Below, piece after piece: positions 26,074 to 33,796 of a DNA stretch of 64,000 nt; the stretch's first letter is position 1; every line of letters starts with the position of its first letter. Source of the stretch: Streptomyces xanthochromogenes. Lineage in GTDB: Bacteria > Actinomycetota > Actinomycetes > Streptomycetales > Streptomycetaceae. The notes under the pieces are model-generated. The model saw only the letters and a program-made list of their open reading frames with translations, had not been told where the DNA came from and made no database searches. The stretch lies in contig NZ_BMUZ01000001.1 of assembly GCF_014650455.1 (NCBI RefSeq), positions 124,001-188,000 of the forward strand. Reading direction: 5' to 3'. Both the position numbers and the translations under genes were made by a program.

Positions 26074-26754
26074 TCAGCCCCGGGCCCGCAGGCGGTCCGT
26101 GCTGTCCTCACTCGGCTGTACGACGACGATGCCCTGGCCCGAGAAGGCCATCTGGTACGCCTCTCCGCTGCCCCGGCCGATCAGCGAGGAGGCCTTGAAA
26201 CTGCGCTTGCCCTTCACCTTCAGGTTCGGGGACCAGGCGACCAGCGCGTCCGGGTCGACGTACGTCTCGTCCTCGCCGCTGCCGCAGTCGACGACGACCG
26301 GCGTGCCGCGGGAGGTCAGCGCGACCCAGCCGGTGCCGGAGATCTTCACGTTGAACAGGCCCTGGCCGGCGAACTTGGCGAGCCCCTTGACCCGTTCGAC
26401 ACCCCACTGCAGGCTCGCGTCGAAGGCGAGCACATTGGTGCCGTTGACCGAGAGCGCGTCGTTGTCGAGGTTGACGATCACGACGTTGGCCCCGTAGTCG
26501 GCGAGGTAGAGCAGCCCGTCGCCGGTGCACTTCATGAGGGGCGCGCCCTCGCCGGTGATCCAGTCCCGGGCCATCTGGCGCACGGCGGGCGGGTTGGGCT
26601 CGTACTCGATGAAGCCCTCGTAGGCGACCATCGAGCCGACCCGGGCGAACAGGTCCTGGCCGGTGACCATGGCCACCTTGAGCATGGCGCTGCCGTGGTT
26701 CTCCATCCGGGCCGCGACGGGGGTGGGGGCATAGCCCGTGAGCTGCTGGTTCAT
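26074..26754 (-). CDS. AIM24 family protein, second gene of the TerD-AIM24 operon
   Basis: 226 residues. Same layout as its neighbours: LFARVGSMVAYEGFIEY (about 33), CTGDGLLYLADYGANVVIVN, a DASLQWGVERVKGL segment, ISGTGWVALTSRGTPVVV and the closing FSGQGIVVVQPSE. Starts 13 bases after the TerD-AIM24 gene stop. No membrane or export signal. Three AIM24 units in a row suggest a hetero-oligomer; this is inference. Confidence 0.88.
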   Translation of the reverse strand: MNQQLTGYAPTPVAARMENHGSAMLKVAMVTGQDLFARVGSMVAYEGFIEYEPNPPAVRQMARDWITGEGAPLMKCTGDGLLYLADYGANVVIVNLDNDALSVNGTNVLAFDASLQWGVERVKGLAKFAGQGLFNVKISGTGWVALTSRGTPVVVDCGSGEDETYVDPDALVAWSPNLKVKGKRSFKASSLIGRGSGEAYQMAFSGQGIVVVQPSEDSTDRLRARG

Positions 26755-26767
26755 TCTTCGGGCTCCC

Positions 26768-28426
26768 TCAGACCTCGTACGGCTGGACGACGATGAAGTT
26801 GCCGGGGGCGCCCCGGAACTGGAGATTGACGGACTCGCCGCTGTGCCCCGGATAGGCGTTGCGCCGCAGCCGGACCTGGCTGGAGACGATCACCTGGGAC
26901 GCGGCGGACCAGGCGACGATCGCGTCGCTGTCGGCGAACGTGGTCGGGGTGACCGGCAGCACCACCGGGGTGCCGTGCGTCATCACGACGACGGTGCCGG
27001 TGCCCTGGAACAGCATGGTGAACAGGGCGCCACCGGGAATGCCGTGTCCCTCGATACGGCGGACCTCGTACTGGAGGGACTCGTCGAAGGCCAGGACGTG
27101 CTCGGCGGAGACGCAGATGCCGTCGCCCTGGAGCTCGATGGGGTGCAGATGGGCGCTGTTCTCGGCGAGGAAGACCTGGCCGCGGCCGGTGCACCGCATC
27201 AACTGCATTTCCTGGCCGGTCGCGTTGCCGACGATCCGGCCCGCGAAGCCGGCGCCCTTGTACCCGAAGTCGACCTTGCCCTGGTACATGACCATGCTGC
27301 CCTGGCGGGCCAGCACCGGCTGACCGCCGGCCCCGAGATCGACCCGGACGAGCTGCTTGTTCTGCGAGATCCAGCGCTGGCCCGTGGGCAGTTCCTTGTA
27401 CATCTGGATGGCCGCCTGCAGGCCACCGCCCTGCGGCCGGCCATAGGCGGCGGGCTGTCCATGGGGCGCCGGCCGACCGTACGGAGCGGGGGCACCCGGC
27501 GGCGGCACCTGGCCGGGAATGTGACCCGGCCCCTGCCCGAACTGGGGCTGCTGCGGCGGCTGTCCGTAGGGAGGCTGCTGGGGCTGCCCGTACGGCGTCG
27601 GCGCGGGCGGCGGCGGCACGGCGCCGGGCACCAGGTGCATCGGCGCGGCGATGGTGGGCGCCGCGTGGATCTGGGGGCTCGGCGCGGGGGCCGGCGCGGG
27701 TGGTGGGGTGGACCCCTGGGGCGGCGGCGCGTAGTGCTGCGGAGCAGGCGCGGGCGGTGGCGCGTTGAAGGCGGGCGCGGGCTGCGGGGTCTGCGCCGGG
27801 GCGCCGAACTGCGGTGCGGGCGCGCCGACTTGGGGCGGCGGCGCGAAGCCCGGGGCCGCGCCCTGCGGCTCGGGCTGCTGCGGGGCCGCGGGCTCCTCAT
27901 CCAGGACCTCGCCGCCGAAGTTCTTCAGGAGGGCTTCGAGGCCTCCGTCGAAGCCCTGGCCGACGGCGGCGAACCGCCACACGTCCTTCAGGTAGAAGTC
28001 GCCGAGCATGACGGCCCGCTCGGTGCTGAACTCCGCGCCCGTGAAGGAGTACCGGACCACTTCCTCGCCGCCGGCGACGACCCGGATGTAGCCGGGGCCG
28101 GCCTGCGACATCTGGCCCGCGCCGTCGAGGGACGCGGTGAAGGAGAGCTTGTGGATGTTCGCCGGAACCCGGTCCAGGGTGACGCGGAACGACTCGGTGT
28201 CACCGGCCTGCGCGCCCAGGAGCTGGATCGACTCCTCGGGGGACTTCGGCTGGTTGAAGAAGACGAAGTAACGGTCGTCCGACAGCTGCTCGTTGGCGTC
28301 GAGCCCGAAGCAGCTGATGTCGAACGTCAGCCCGGGCCCCCCGATCTGCACGCCCACGTACAGATCCGTCCCTGCCGTGAGATCACTGACCTTGGCCTTG
28401 TGGCCGCGCTGGAATTCCCTGGCCAT
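26768..28426 (-). CDS. TerD - proline-rich linker - AIM24 fusion protein
   Basis: 552 residues in three parts. Residues 1-180 are a TerD/tellurium-resistance domain: DLYVGVQIGG, FDISCFGLDANEQLSDDRYFVFFNQ (acidic calcium-binding region) and GDFYLKDVWRFAAVGQGF. Residues about 183-350 are a Pro/Ala/Gln-rich disordered linker with many PPPAPA and PYGQPQQ units. Residues 355-552 are an AIM24 domain (VLARQGSMVMYQGKVDFGY, CTGRGQVFLAENSAHLHPIEL, FQGTGTVVVMTHGTPVVLPV). First gene of a three-gene operon. TerD proteins occur in membrane-associated calcium/stress complexes; joint work with AIM24 is undefined. Confidence 0.9.
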   Translation of the reverse strand: MAREFQRGHKAKVSDLTAGTDLYVGVQIGGPGLTFDISCFGLDANEQLSDDRYFVFFNQPKSPEESIQLLGAQAGDTESFRVTLDRVPANIHKLSFTASLDGAGQMSQAGPGYIRVVAGGEEVVRYSFTGAEFSTERAVMLGDFYLKDVWRFAAVGQGFDGGLEALLKNFGGEVLDEEPAAPQQPEPQGAAPGFAPPPQVGAPAPQFGAPAQTPQPAPAFNAPPPAPAPQHYAPPPQGSTPPPAPAPAPSPQIHAAPTIAAPMHLVPGAVPPPPAPTPYGQPQQPPYGQPPQQPQFGQGPGHIPGQVPPPGAPAPYGRPAPHGQPAAYGRPQGGGLQAAIQMYKELPTGQRWISQNKQLVRVDLGAGGQPVLARQGSMVMYQGKVDFGYKGAGFAGRIVGNATGQEMQLMRCTGRGQVFLAENSAHLHPIELQGDGICVSAEHVLAFDESLQYEVRRIEGHGIPGGALFTMLFQGTGTVVVMTHGTPVVLPVTPTTFADSDAIVAWSAASQVIVSSQVRLRRNAYPGHSGESVNLQFRGAPGNFIVVQPYEV

Positions 28427-28553
28427 GCGTACCGACCGTCCCCCATCCCGAGGTGAATGCGTCGCGCCAGGCTAACGGCTGCCTCGGACAATCGGCGAAG
28501 CCGCTACACATTCGGTACAGAACCGTCGACCCGCATCGCGGGCCCCGCGTTCC

Positions 28554-29150
28554 TCACTCCTCGCGGGCACCCGGCAGGTGCGGAAGGCGGTCGGCGGCGA
28601 CCACGCCCTCCAGGTAGCCGCGGGCCCGCTCGGTGCGCGGATAGGCCTCAAGGAGCCGCCAGAACCGGGGGCCGTGGCCCGGCACCAGGAGGTGGGCCAG
28701 TTCGTGCAGCAGCACGTAGTCGACGACGTACTCCGGCATCCCCTGCAGCCGGTGCGAGAGGCGGATGCTGCCCTCGGCCGGGGTGCACGAGCCCCAGCGG
28801 GTGTTCTGGTTGGTCACCCAGCGCACGGACGCCGGGCGGGCCCGGCCCTCGAAGTACTGCTCGGACAGCCGCTCGGCGCGCTCGGTCAGCTCGGCGTCGC
28901 CCAGCATGCGCTTGCTCTCCTGCGCTGCCAGCTTGTCCAGCATCACCGTGACCCAGCGCTGCTCCTCGGCCTCCGACATCCGGGCCGGGATCAGCACGAT
29001 GGTGCGGTCGCCCTCGCGGTAGGCGGAGACCGTCCTGCTGCGCCGGGCGCTGCGGCGGACCTCGACCGCGCTCGTCGCCGGACCGCGTGGCGGCAGGCCG
29101 GAGGGGCTGCGCGGCGGGCTTCCGGCACTCTGCAGTGGGTCGGCGGGCAC
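28554..29150 (-). CDS. M48-type zinc metallopeptidase (YgjP/WLM-like)
   Basis: 198 residues, soluble. VLLHELAHLLVPGHGPRFWRLLEAYPR (about 149-175, read in pieces) holds HExxH and the distal histidine of the YgjP-like M48 group. TRWGSCTPAEGSIRLSHRL just upstream is the family signature. The N-terminal 30 residues are proline- and serine-rich. GTG start at 29150. Substrate unknown. It is divergent from the ThiF-like gene; the 220-base gap between them shows no clear operator. Confidence 0.85.
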   Translation of the reverse strand: MPADPLQSAGSPPRSPSGLPPRGPATSAVEVRRSARRSRTVSAYREGDRTIVLIPARMSEAEEQRWVTVMLDKLAAQESKRMLGDAELTERAERLSEQYFEGRARPASVRWVTNQNTRWGSCTPAEGSIRLSHRLQGMPEYVVDYVLLHELAHLLVPGHGPRFWRLLEAYPRTERARGYLEGVVAADRLPHLPGAREE

Positions 29151-29372
29151 GCCCCGACGTTACCCGCTGGCAGTGGGGGAAGTCCCGCCTCCGGGACGGT
29201 TGAGCCATGATCCATCCGCTGGGGTGCAGCATTCGGATGACTAATACCCCACGCCTGTGGACAACTTTTCCCACCCCTCGGCGCAGCCGTGCATTCTGGC
29301 CTCATGCCGCACGGGAGCCTGCGATCGGGCAGGTTCCGGGGACGTACGGGCACGACGACGGGGGTTCTCGCG

Positions 29373-30506
29373 ATGCATCCGATGCTGAAGCCGGCGCTGC
29401 GCCGGGCCTGGCGGGACCGGTCGACCGTGCAGTTCGGGATCACCCCCGCGCAGGCGGTGGTCGTGTCGCCGGTGGACCCGGCGACGGGCCATTTCCTGGA
29501 ACTGCTCGACGGCACACAGGGCCTGCCGATCCTGTACGAGCGGGCGCGCGCCCTGGATCTGCCACCGGGCCAGGTGGACGAGCTGGTGACCCGGTTGACC
29601 GCGGCCGGCGTGGTCGACGATCCGACGGCCGGCGGCCCGGCGGCGGACGCGCTGCGCGATCGGACGGGCGCGCTGGAGCGATTGCGGCCGGATCTGGCCT
29701 CCCTCTCCCTCGTCCACCCCGAGCCGGGCGACGCGGCGGCCAGACTCGCCGCCCGCGGGGCCGTACGGGTCCAGGTCCGGGGCGCCGGGCGGGTCGGCGC
29801 GAGCGTCGCGGCGCTGCTCTCGGGCGCCGGGGTGGGCCGGGTCGACGTCCTGGACGGTGGCCTCGCACAGCCGGGGGACGTGGCGCCCGGCGGGCTGCCC
29901 GAGGGGGCGGTGGGCGAACGCCGCGCGGCGGCGGCGGGACAGCTCGTCCGGCGGACGGCGCCGGGCGGGTCGCCGCGACGGGCCCGGGAGGCGGAGCAGA
30001 CGCCGCTCTCCCTCATCGTGGTCGTCCCGCGCGATCCCCTCGATGTGTACGCGCCGAACGCGGCAGACGCCGAGGAGTGGATCGGGGGTGGAATTCCCCA
30101 TCTCTATGCGGGAGTTGTGGAGACGACCGGGCTGGTGGGCCCGCTGGTCCTGCCGGGCGGCACGGGCTGTGCGGGCTGCCTCTCACTCGGCCGCGCGGAA
30201 CGCGACCCCGCCTGGCCGCGGCTGCTCGCGCAGTGGCGCTCGGGGCGGCGGCACACCGCCGTACCGGCCTGTGACCTGGCCCTTGCGGCCGCGGTGGCCG
30301 GCCTCGCGGCCGCGCACGCGCTGGCGTTCCTCGACGGCGGCCTTCCGGCGAGCACCGGCACCCGCTGGGAGGCCTCGCTCCCGCAGCTCGACTGGCGGTC
30401 CGCCCCGATCACGCCACACCGTGACTGCTTCTGCGGCGCGGTCGGGAACACTCGGGGGGAGCAGGCCGCCGGGGCCGCCCGGGCGCAGGACACAATGGCC
30501 CGGTAA
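29373..30506 (+). CDS. ThiF/E1-like adenylyltransferase-fold protein (cyclodehydratase-like)
   Basis: 377 residues. The N-terminal ~120 residues resemble the winged-helix leader-binding part of azol(in)e cyclodehydratase partners. Then comes a Rossmann segment VRVQVRGAGRVGASVAALLSGAGVGRVDVLDGG (pieces, about 130-165). Zinc-type cysteines follow: GCAGC (about 269-273) and CFCG (about 356-359). The canonical E1 adenylation arginine and lysine are not evident, so it may be a degenerate E1 fold. No leader-peptide gene, YcaO or dehydrogenase is adjacent, so a RiPP cluster is not supported. It lies 40 bases upstream of an AarF kinase. Function unknown. Confidence 0.75.
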   Translation: MHPMLKPALRRAWRDRSTVQFGITPAQAVVVSPVDPATGHFLELLDGTQGLPILYERARALDLPPGQVDELVTRLTAAGVVDDPTAGGPAADALRDRTGALERLRPDLASLSLVHPEPGDAAARLAARGAVRVQVRGAGRVGASVAALLSGAGVGRVDVLDGGLAQPGDVAPGGLPEGAVGERRAAAAGQLVRRTAPGGSPRRAREAEQTPLSLIVVVPRDPLDVYAPNAADAEEWIGGGIPHLYAGVVETTGLVGPLVLPGGTGCAGCLSLGRAERDPAWPRLLAQWRSGRRHTAVPACDLALAAAVAGLAAAHALAFLDGGLPASTGTRWEASLPQLDWRSAPITPHRDCFCGAVGNTRGEQAAGAARAQDTMAR

Positions 30507-30546
30507 CGCCTGCGAGGGCGCTGCTGTCTGGGATTTGGAGGGGCTC

Positions 30547-31971
30547 ATGTCTGATCTTCCCCGGAAGGCGGTCACCCGGACCGCCAAGCTGGCCGCTCTG
30601 CCACTTGGCTTCGCCGGCCGGGCGACCTGGGGCCTGGGCAAGCGGATCGGCGGCAAGTCGGCGGAGCTGGTCGCCCGCGAGCTTCAGCAGCGCACCGCCG
30701 AGCAGCTCTTCAAGGTCCTCGGCGAGCTCAAGGGAGGGGCGATGAAGTTCGGGCAGGCGCTGTCCGTCTTCGAGTCCGCCCTCCCGGAAGAGGTCGCGGG
30801 TCCCTACCGGGCCGCCCTGACCAAGCTCCAGGAGGCCGCGCCCCCGATGCCGACCAGCACGGTCCACGGCGTGCTGGAGCGGCAGATCGGCGCCGACTGG
30901 CGGGAGTTGTTCCTGGAGTTCGACGAGAAGCCGGCGGCCGCCGCCTCCATCGGGCAGGTGCACCGGGCGGTGTGGCACGACGGGCGCACGGTGGCCGTCA
31001 AGGTGCAGTACCCGGGGGCGGGCGAGGCGCTGCTCTCGGACCTCACCCAGCTGAGCCGGTTCGCCCGGCTGCTCGGGCCGTTGATCCCCGGGATGGACAT
31101 CAAGCCGCTCATCTCCGAGCTGCACGACCGGGTCTCGGAGGAGCTGGACTACGAGCTGGAGGCGCGGGCCCAGCGGGAGCACGCCGAGGAGTTCGCGGGC
31201 GATGCCGATGTGCTGGTGCCCGATGTGGTGCACCAGTGCGACCAGGTCCTGGTCACCGAGTGGATCGAGGGGATACCGCTCTCGGACGTGATCAGGGACG
31301 GCACACCGGAGCAGCGCGACCGCGCCGGTCAGCTCCTCACCCGGTTCCTCTTCTCGGGCCCGGCCAGGACCGGGCTGCTGCACGCCGACCCGCATCCGGG
31401 CAACTTCCGGCTGCTGGCGCCGGAGAAGGACGGCGGCCCCTGGCGGCTCGGCGTCCTGGACTTCGGCACGGTGGACCGGCTGCCCGGCGGCCTGCCCTCG
31501 ACCATCGGCGAATCCCTGCGGATGACGCTGGAGGGCGAGGCCGAGGCGGTGTACGAGCGGCTGCGCGAGGAGGGCTTCGTCAAGGAGTCCATCGAGCTCG
31601 ACCCGGACGCGGTGCTCGACTATCTGGTGCCGATCATCGAGCCCGCCCAGGCCGACGAGTTCACCTTCAGCCGGAGCTGGATGCGCGGGCAGGCGGCCCG
31701 AATCGCCGATCCCCGCTCTCCGGCCCACCAGTTGGGCAAGCAGCTCAACCTGCCGCCGTCGTATCTGCTGATACACCGCGTGACGCTGTCCACCATCGGG
31801 GTGCTGTGCCAGCTGGACGCGACGGTGCGGATGCGGGCCGAGTTGGAGGAGTGGCTGCCGGGGTTCCTGGCGGACGCGTCGCCCGATGCGGAGCCCGTCG
31901 CGGTCGCGGAGCCGACGGTCGAAGCGGTGGCGGAGCCGGCGGTCGAGGCGGTGGCGGCCGAGGAGGCGTGA
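30547..31971 (+). CDS. AarF/UbiB (ABC1) family atypical kinase
   Basis: 474 residues. KxGQ motif in GGAMKFGQALS (about 60-70), ATP-binding lysine in VAVKVQYPG, SEELDYELEA, the catalytic loop GLLHADPHPGNF and the metal motif LGVLDFGTVDRL. These are all hallmarks of UbiB/COQ8-type proteins, which support lipid or quinone metabolism by an ATPase rather than a standard kinase mechanism. Unlike E. coli UbiB it has no clear C-terminal membrane helices. The tail (about 445-474) is an Ala/Val/Glu repeat of VAEP-like units. Homologue of Rv3197, upstream of whiB7 in both organisms. Confidence 0.92.
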   Translation: MSDLPRKAVTRTAKLAALPLGFAGRATWGLGKRIGGKSAELVARELQQRTAEQLFKVLGELKGGAMKFGQALSVFESALPEEVAGPYRAALTKLQEAAPPMPTSTVHGVLERQIGADWRELFLEFDEKPAAAASIGQVHRAVWHDGRTVAVKVQYPGAGEALLSDLTQLSRFARLLGPLIPGMDIKPLISELHDRVSEELDYELEARAQREHAEEFAGDADVLVPDVVHQCDQVLVTEWIEGIPLSDVIRDGTPEQRDRAGQLLTRFLFSGPARTGLLHADPHPGNFRLLAPEKDGGPWRLGVLDFGTVDRLPGGLPSTIGESLRMTLEGEAEAVYERLREEGFVKESIELDPDAVLDYLVPIIEPAQADEFTFSRSWMRGQAARIADPRSPAHQLGKQLNLPPSYLLIHRVTLSTIGVLCQLDATVRMRAELEEWLPGFLADASPDAEPVAVAEPTVEAVAEPAVEAVAAEEA

Positions 31972-32021
31972 GGGCGGGCGCCCGGCACGGCCGCGGGCGC
32001 CGCCCCGGGCGGTGCGCGACG

Positions 32022-32095
32022 GGCGCCGCCGGGAAGAGCGGGGCGGCGGGCATCCCGGCGGTGTCCGCCTGGCGCCGCCGGGAAGAGCGGGGCGG
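32022..32095. repeat. Pair of 25-bp direct repeats
   Basis: The 25-base unit beginning GGCGCCGCCGGGAAGAGCGG occurs at 32022-32046 and again at 32071-32095 without mismatch, in the gap between the AarF gene and the zinc-ribbon gene. No other copy was noticed in the window. Confidence 0.7.
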
Positions 32096-32098
32096 GCG

Positions 32099-32329
32099 CT
32101 ACCACCAAGCCGCGTCGAGCCTGCCTTCGATGGCTCTGATGTTGGCGCGGGCACAGTCGTCGCAGTAGTAGCGGCCGGTGCCGTTCTCGACCGAGTAGGT
32201 CCACATGGGCGGTGGGCCGCCTGCCGGAGCAGGGGTCCCGCAGTGGGAGCACACGATGGTTTCGGCCACCGGCCGATTCTGGTCGTCCACCTCGCGACGA
32301 TACCGCCGTAGCGGGCCCGCCGGGACCAC
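32099..32329 (-). CDS. Small zinc-ribbon protein
   Basis: Up to 76 residues. Two CxxC pairs, CSHCGTP and YYCDDCARA, spaced about 28 residues apart, form a zinc ribbon. The C-terminus is NIRAIEGRLDAAWW. The start is uncertain: GTG at 32329 gives the length listed, but GTGs nearer the zinc ribbon (VDDQNRP, VAETIVC) are possible and none has a strong ribosome site. Function unknown. It is convergent with the AarF gene. Confidence 0.65.
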   Translation of the reverse strand: MVPAGPLRRYRREVDDQNRPVAETIVCSHCGTPAPAGGPPPMWTYSVENGTGRYYCDDCARANIRAIEGRLDAAWW

Positions 32330-32338
32330 AACGCACCG

Positions 32339-32368
32339 CGGGGGCAGGTCCGTTCGGACCTGCCCCCG
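32339..32368 (-). terminator. Hairpin terminator below the wblC-basic protein unit
   Basis: Perfect 14-bp stem CGGGGGCAGGTCCG / complement with a two-base loop. It lies about 40 bases past the stop of the 56-residue basic protein on the minus strand and just before the zinc-ribbon start. Confidence 0.75.
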
Positions 32369-32409
32369 TCTTGCTGTCTGTATTCCGGTTGTGCCTGGCG
32401 CGCCGGCCG

Positions 32410-32580
32410 TCAGTGCATGACGGCCATGGCGAGGGCACGGCGGGCGCGCATCGACGCGCGCTCGGCGCGCCGCTGCATCCGCCGGGCGGAGACCAGGCGA
32501 ACCGCCTGGCGCTCCACCTCGGCCTCCTGCAGTCGCTGATGCATATGCGCACGAGCCAAGGCTTCTGGCATGAGTTGCAT
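32410..32580 (-). CDS. Small basic helical protein downstream of wblC, 56 residues
   Basis: ATG at 32580 with AGGA about 8 bases upstream. The product starts MQLMPEALARAHMHQRLQEA and is strongly helical, rich in Arg, Ala, Gln and Met (13 Arg of 56), ending RRALAMAVMH. No cysteine and no membrane segment. It could be a nucleic-acid or ribosome-binding peptide, but nothing proves a role. It lies 150 bases after wblC with no terminator between, so it is probably expressed from the wblC transcript. Confidence 0.65.
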   Translation of the reverse strand: MQLMPEALARAHMHQRLQEAEVERQAVRLVSARRMQRRAERASMRARRALAMAVMH

Positions 32581-32729
32581 TTCAAGGGTCCTGTTCTGAC
32601 GCGACTCGTTCGCGCCGGTGGTGGTGAAGTCTGGGGTCGCGGAGCCGGTCGGCTCGCTCGCGGACGTCGTCATCGGGGCCTGCTTCTGGGGGTCGTTCGT
32701 TCGGGGGCGGTCGATGGTTCCCGGGCGGT

Positions 32730-33098
32730 TCATGCGGCGACCGGGTTCTTGCGCGGGCGACCACGCGGCCGCTTGCGGGCAACGACCACACCCTGGACGA
32801 AGAGCTCTCCGCCCCAGACACCCCACGGCTCGCGCCGCTCCTTGGCGCCCGCGAGGCAGGCGGCCATCAGGGGGCAGGTCTGGCAGAGCGACTTGGCGTA
32901 CTCGACATCGGCCGGGGACTCGGCGAAGAAGACCTCCGGGTCGAAGGAGCGGCAGGGCACGGGTACGCCGAGGTTCTCGATGGCGTCGTCGAGCGCGGTG
33001 AGCGCGGTGAGGGGAGTCAAGGCGGGGTCCTCCGTGAGACCGGGCGGGGGAAGAGTCGGGGCGGGCGGTACGGACGGGGCGTGCGCTTCGAGTTGCAC
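32730..33098 (-). CDS. wblC: WhiB-like iron-sulfur regulator WblC/WhiB7 with AT-hook
   Basis: 122 residues. The four Fe-S cysteines are present: CRSFDPEVFF, then CQTCPLMAAC (C-x2-C-x5-C). The GVWGGE turn follows, and the C-terminal AT-hook RGRPRKN defines the WhiB7/WblC subgroup. It binds the primary sigma factor and activates genes for resistance to ribosome-targeting antibiotics. GTG start with GAGGA upstream. It has a ~640-base leader containing an upstream ORF and an attenuator-like hairpin, so expression is probably governed by translation of the leader as well as autoactivation. uvrD2 precedes it, as in mycobacteria. Confidence 0.95.
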   Translation of the reverse strand: MQLEAHAPSVPPAPTLPPPGLTEDPALTPLTALTALDDAIENLGVPVPCRSFDPEVFFAESPADVEYAKSLCQTCPLMAACLAGAKERREPWGVWGGELFVQGVVVARKRPRGRPRKNPVAA

Positions 33099-33206
33099 GG
33101 TGTTTTCTTCCTCGTCTTGTCGGCTGTGTCGTTCCGGCCGGTCGGCCGGGTTGCGGCTGGTACCGAGGCCCCCTTCGCTCCGTCCGTCCCGTTCGGGACA
33201 AACAGA

Positions 33207-33241
33207 AGGGCCGCGGATCCCTGATGGGGTTCCGCGGCCCT
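33207..33241 (-). terminator. Attenuator-like hairpin in the wblC leader
   Basis: 11-bp perfect stem AGGGCCGCGGA / TCCGCGGCCCT, continued after one mismatch by three G-C pairs, with a five-base loop. On the minus strand it is followed by TTCTGTTTGT. It lies 22 bases past the stop of the upstream ORF and about 110 bases before the wblC start, the expected place for a transcription attenuator. Confidence 0.8.
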
Positions 33242-33251
33242 GAAGGCGCCT

Positions 33252-33269
33252 GCCTGATCCGTATCAGGC
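33252..33269 (-). promoter_or_regulatory. Hairpin straddling the stop codon of the wblC upstream ORF
   Basis: GCCTGA (33252-33257) pairs with TCAGGC (33264-33269) over a six-base loop; the upstream ORF's TGA (33266-33264) is part of one arm. A ribosome finishing or stalling at this point would open the hairpin. Confidence 0.5.
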
Positions 33270-33617
33270 TGGATCGCTCCAGGGTTCGAGCCCACGGAAG
33301 GCCCACATCGTGTGGTGCTGGTACTTCTTCGTCTGCTTCTCGGCTCCGGCACCGGCCGCCGCAAAGGCGTGGGCCATGGCCCGTCCCTTCGCTACTGCTG
33401 CTTCCGGTGCCTGAATCGGTCGCTCATTGCGCTCATCACGCACGGGGAGGCCCGCCAGGGAGGCCGGGACGACGGCCGAGAGGCCGACGAGACCGGAGAC
33501 GCCGGTGGACAGACCGGTGCCCTGAGGAGAAGAGCCGAGCGTGCAGGTGGCGACGACCGAGCGGTCCGTCACTTTGGTGCTGATGAAGCTGGGGATGAAC
33601 TCGATGTAGCTGGCCAC
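33264..33617 (-). CDS. Upstream ORF in the wblC leader, 117 codons
   Basis: GTG at 33617 with AGAGGAGG 8 bases upstream, a very strong ribosome site. Third positions are largely G/C in the first two thirds, like a real gene. The peptide starts MASYIEFIPSFISTKVTDRS and has no known domain. Its last part is basic and aromatic (KQTKKYQHHTMW, then GLEPWSDPA). The stop codon is 22 bases before the attenuator hairpin. WhiB7 genes in mycobacteria have a translated upstream ORF controlling attenuation (known, recalled); here it is unusually long. The peptide may be purely regulatory or have its own role. Confidence 0.7.
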   Translation of the reverse strand: MASYIEFIPSFISTKVTDRSVVATCTLGSSPQGTGLSTGVSGLVGLSAVVPASLAGLPVRDERNERPIQAPEAAVAKGRAMAHAFAAAGAGAEKQTKKYQHHTMWAFRGLEPWSDPA

Positions 33618-33746
33618 TGGTCTCGCCTCCTCTCGGCGTCTCGGGGACTTCGGCCTCGCGGCCTGATCCCATGCGTATTCGGATGAGTACAGCTAAGTAC
33701 AGCACGGAGACCGGGCTTCGGAGAAGCTCTTGTTTCCGTGGTTAAG

Positions 33747-33786
33747 AACCTATGGGGATTCCCCTGGCGGGCGCAAACTATTTTCT
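33747..33786 (-). promoter_or_regulatory. Candidate WblC-autoactivated promoter
   Basis: Minus strand: AT-rich AGAAAATAG (33786-33778) directly abuts TTTGCG (33777-33772), with TAGGTT or CATAGG as -10 (33752-33747 or 33754-33749; spacer 19 or 17). WhiB7 promoters are known for an AT-rich block just upstream of the -35, bound by the AT-hook. It fits an autoactivated promoter giving a leader of about 640 bases. Confidence 0.45.
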
Positions 33787-33796
33787 CGACGATTTT

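Noticed and set aside
29373..31971. RiPP (azole-peptide) biosynthetic cluster
   Set aside because: The ThiF-like protein resembles cyclodehydratase partners, but there is no YcaO, dehydrogenase, precursor peptide or transporter nearby.
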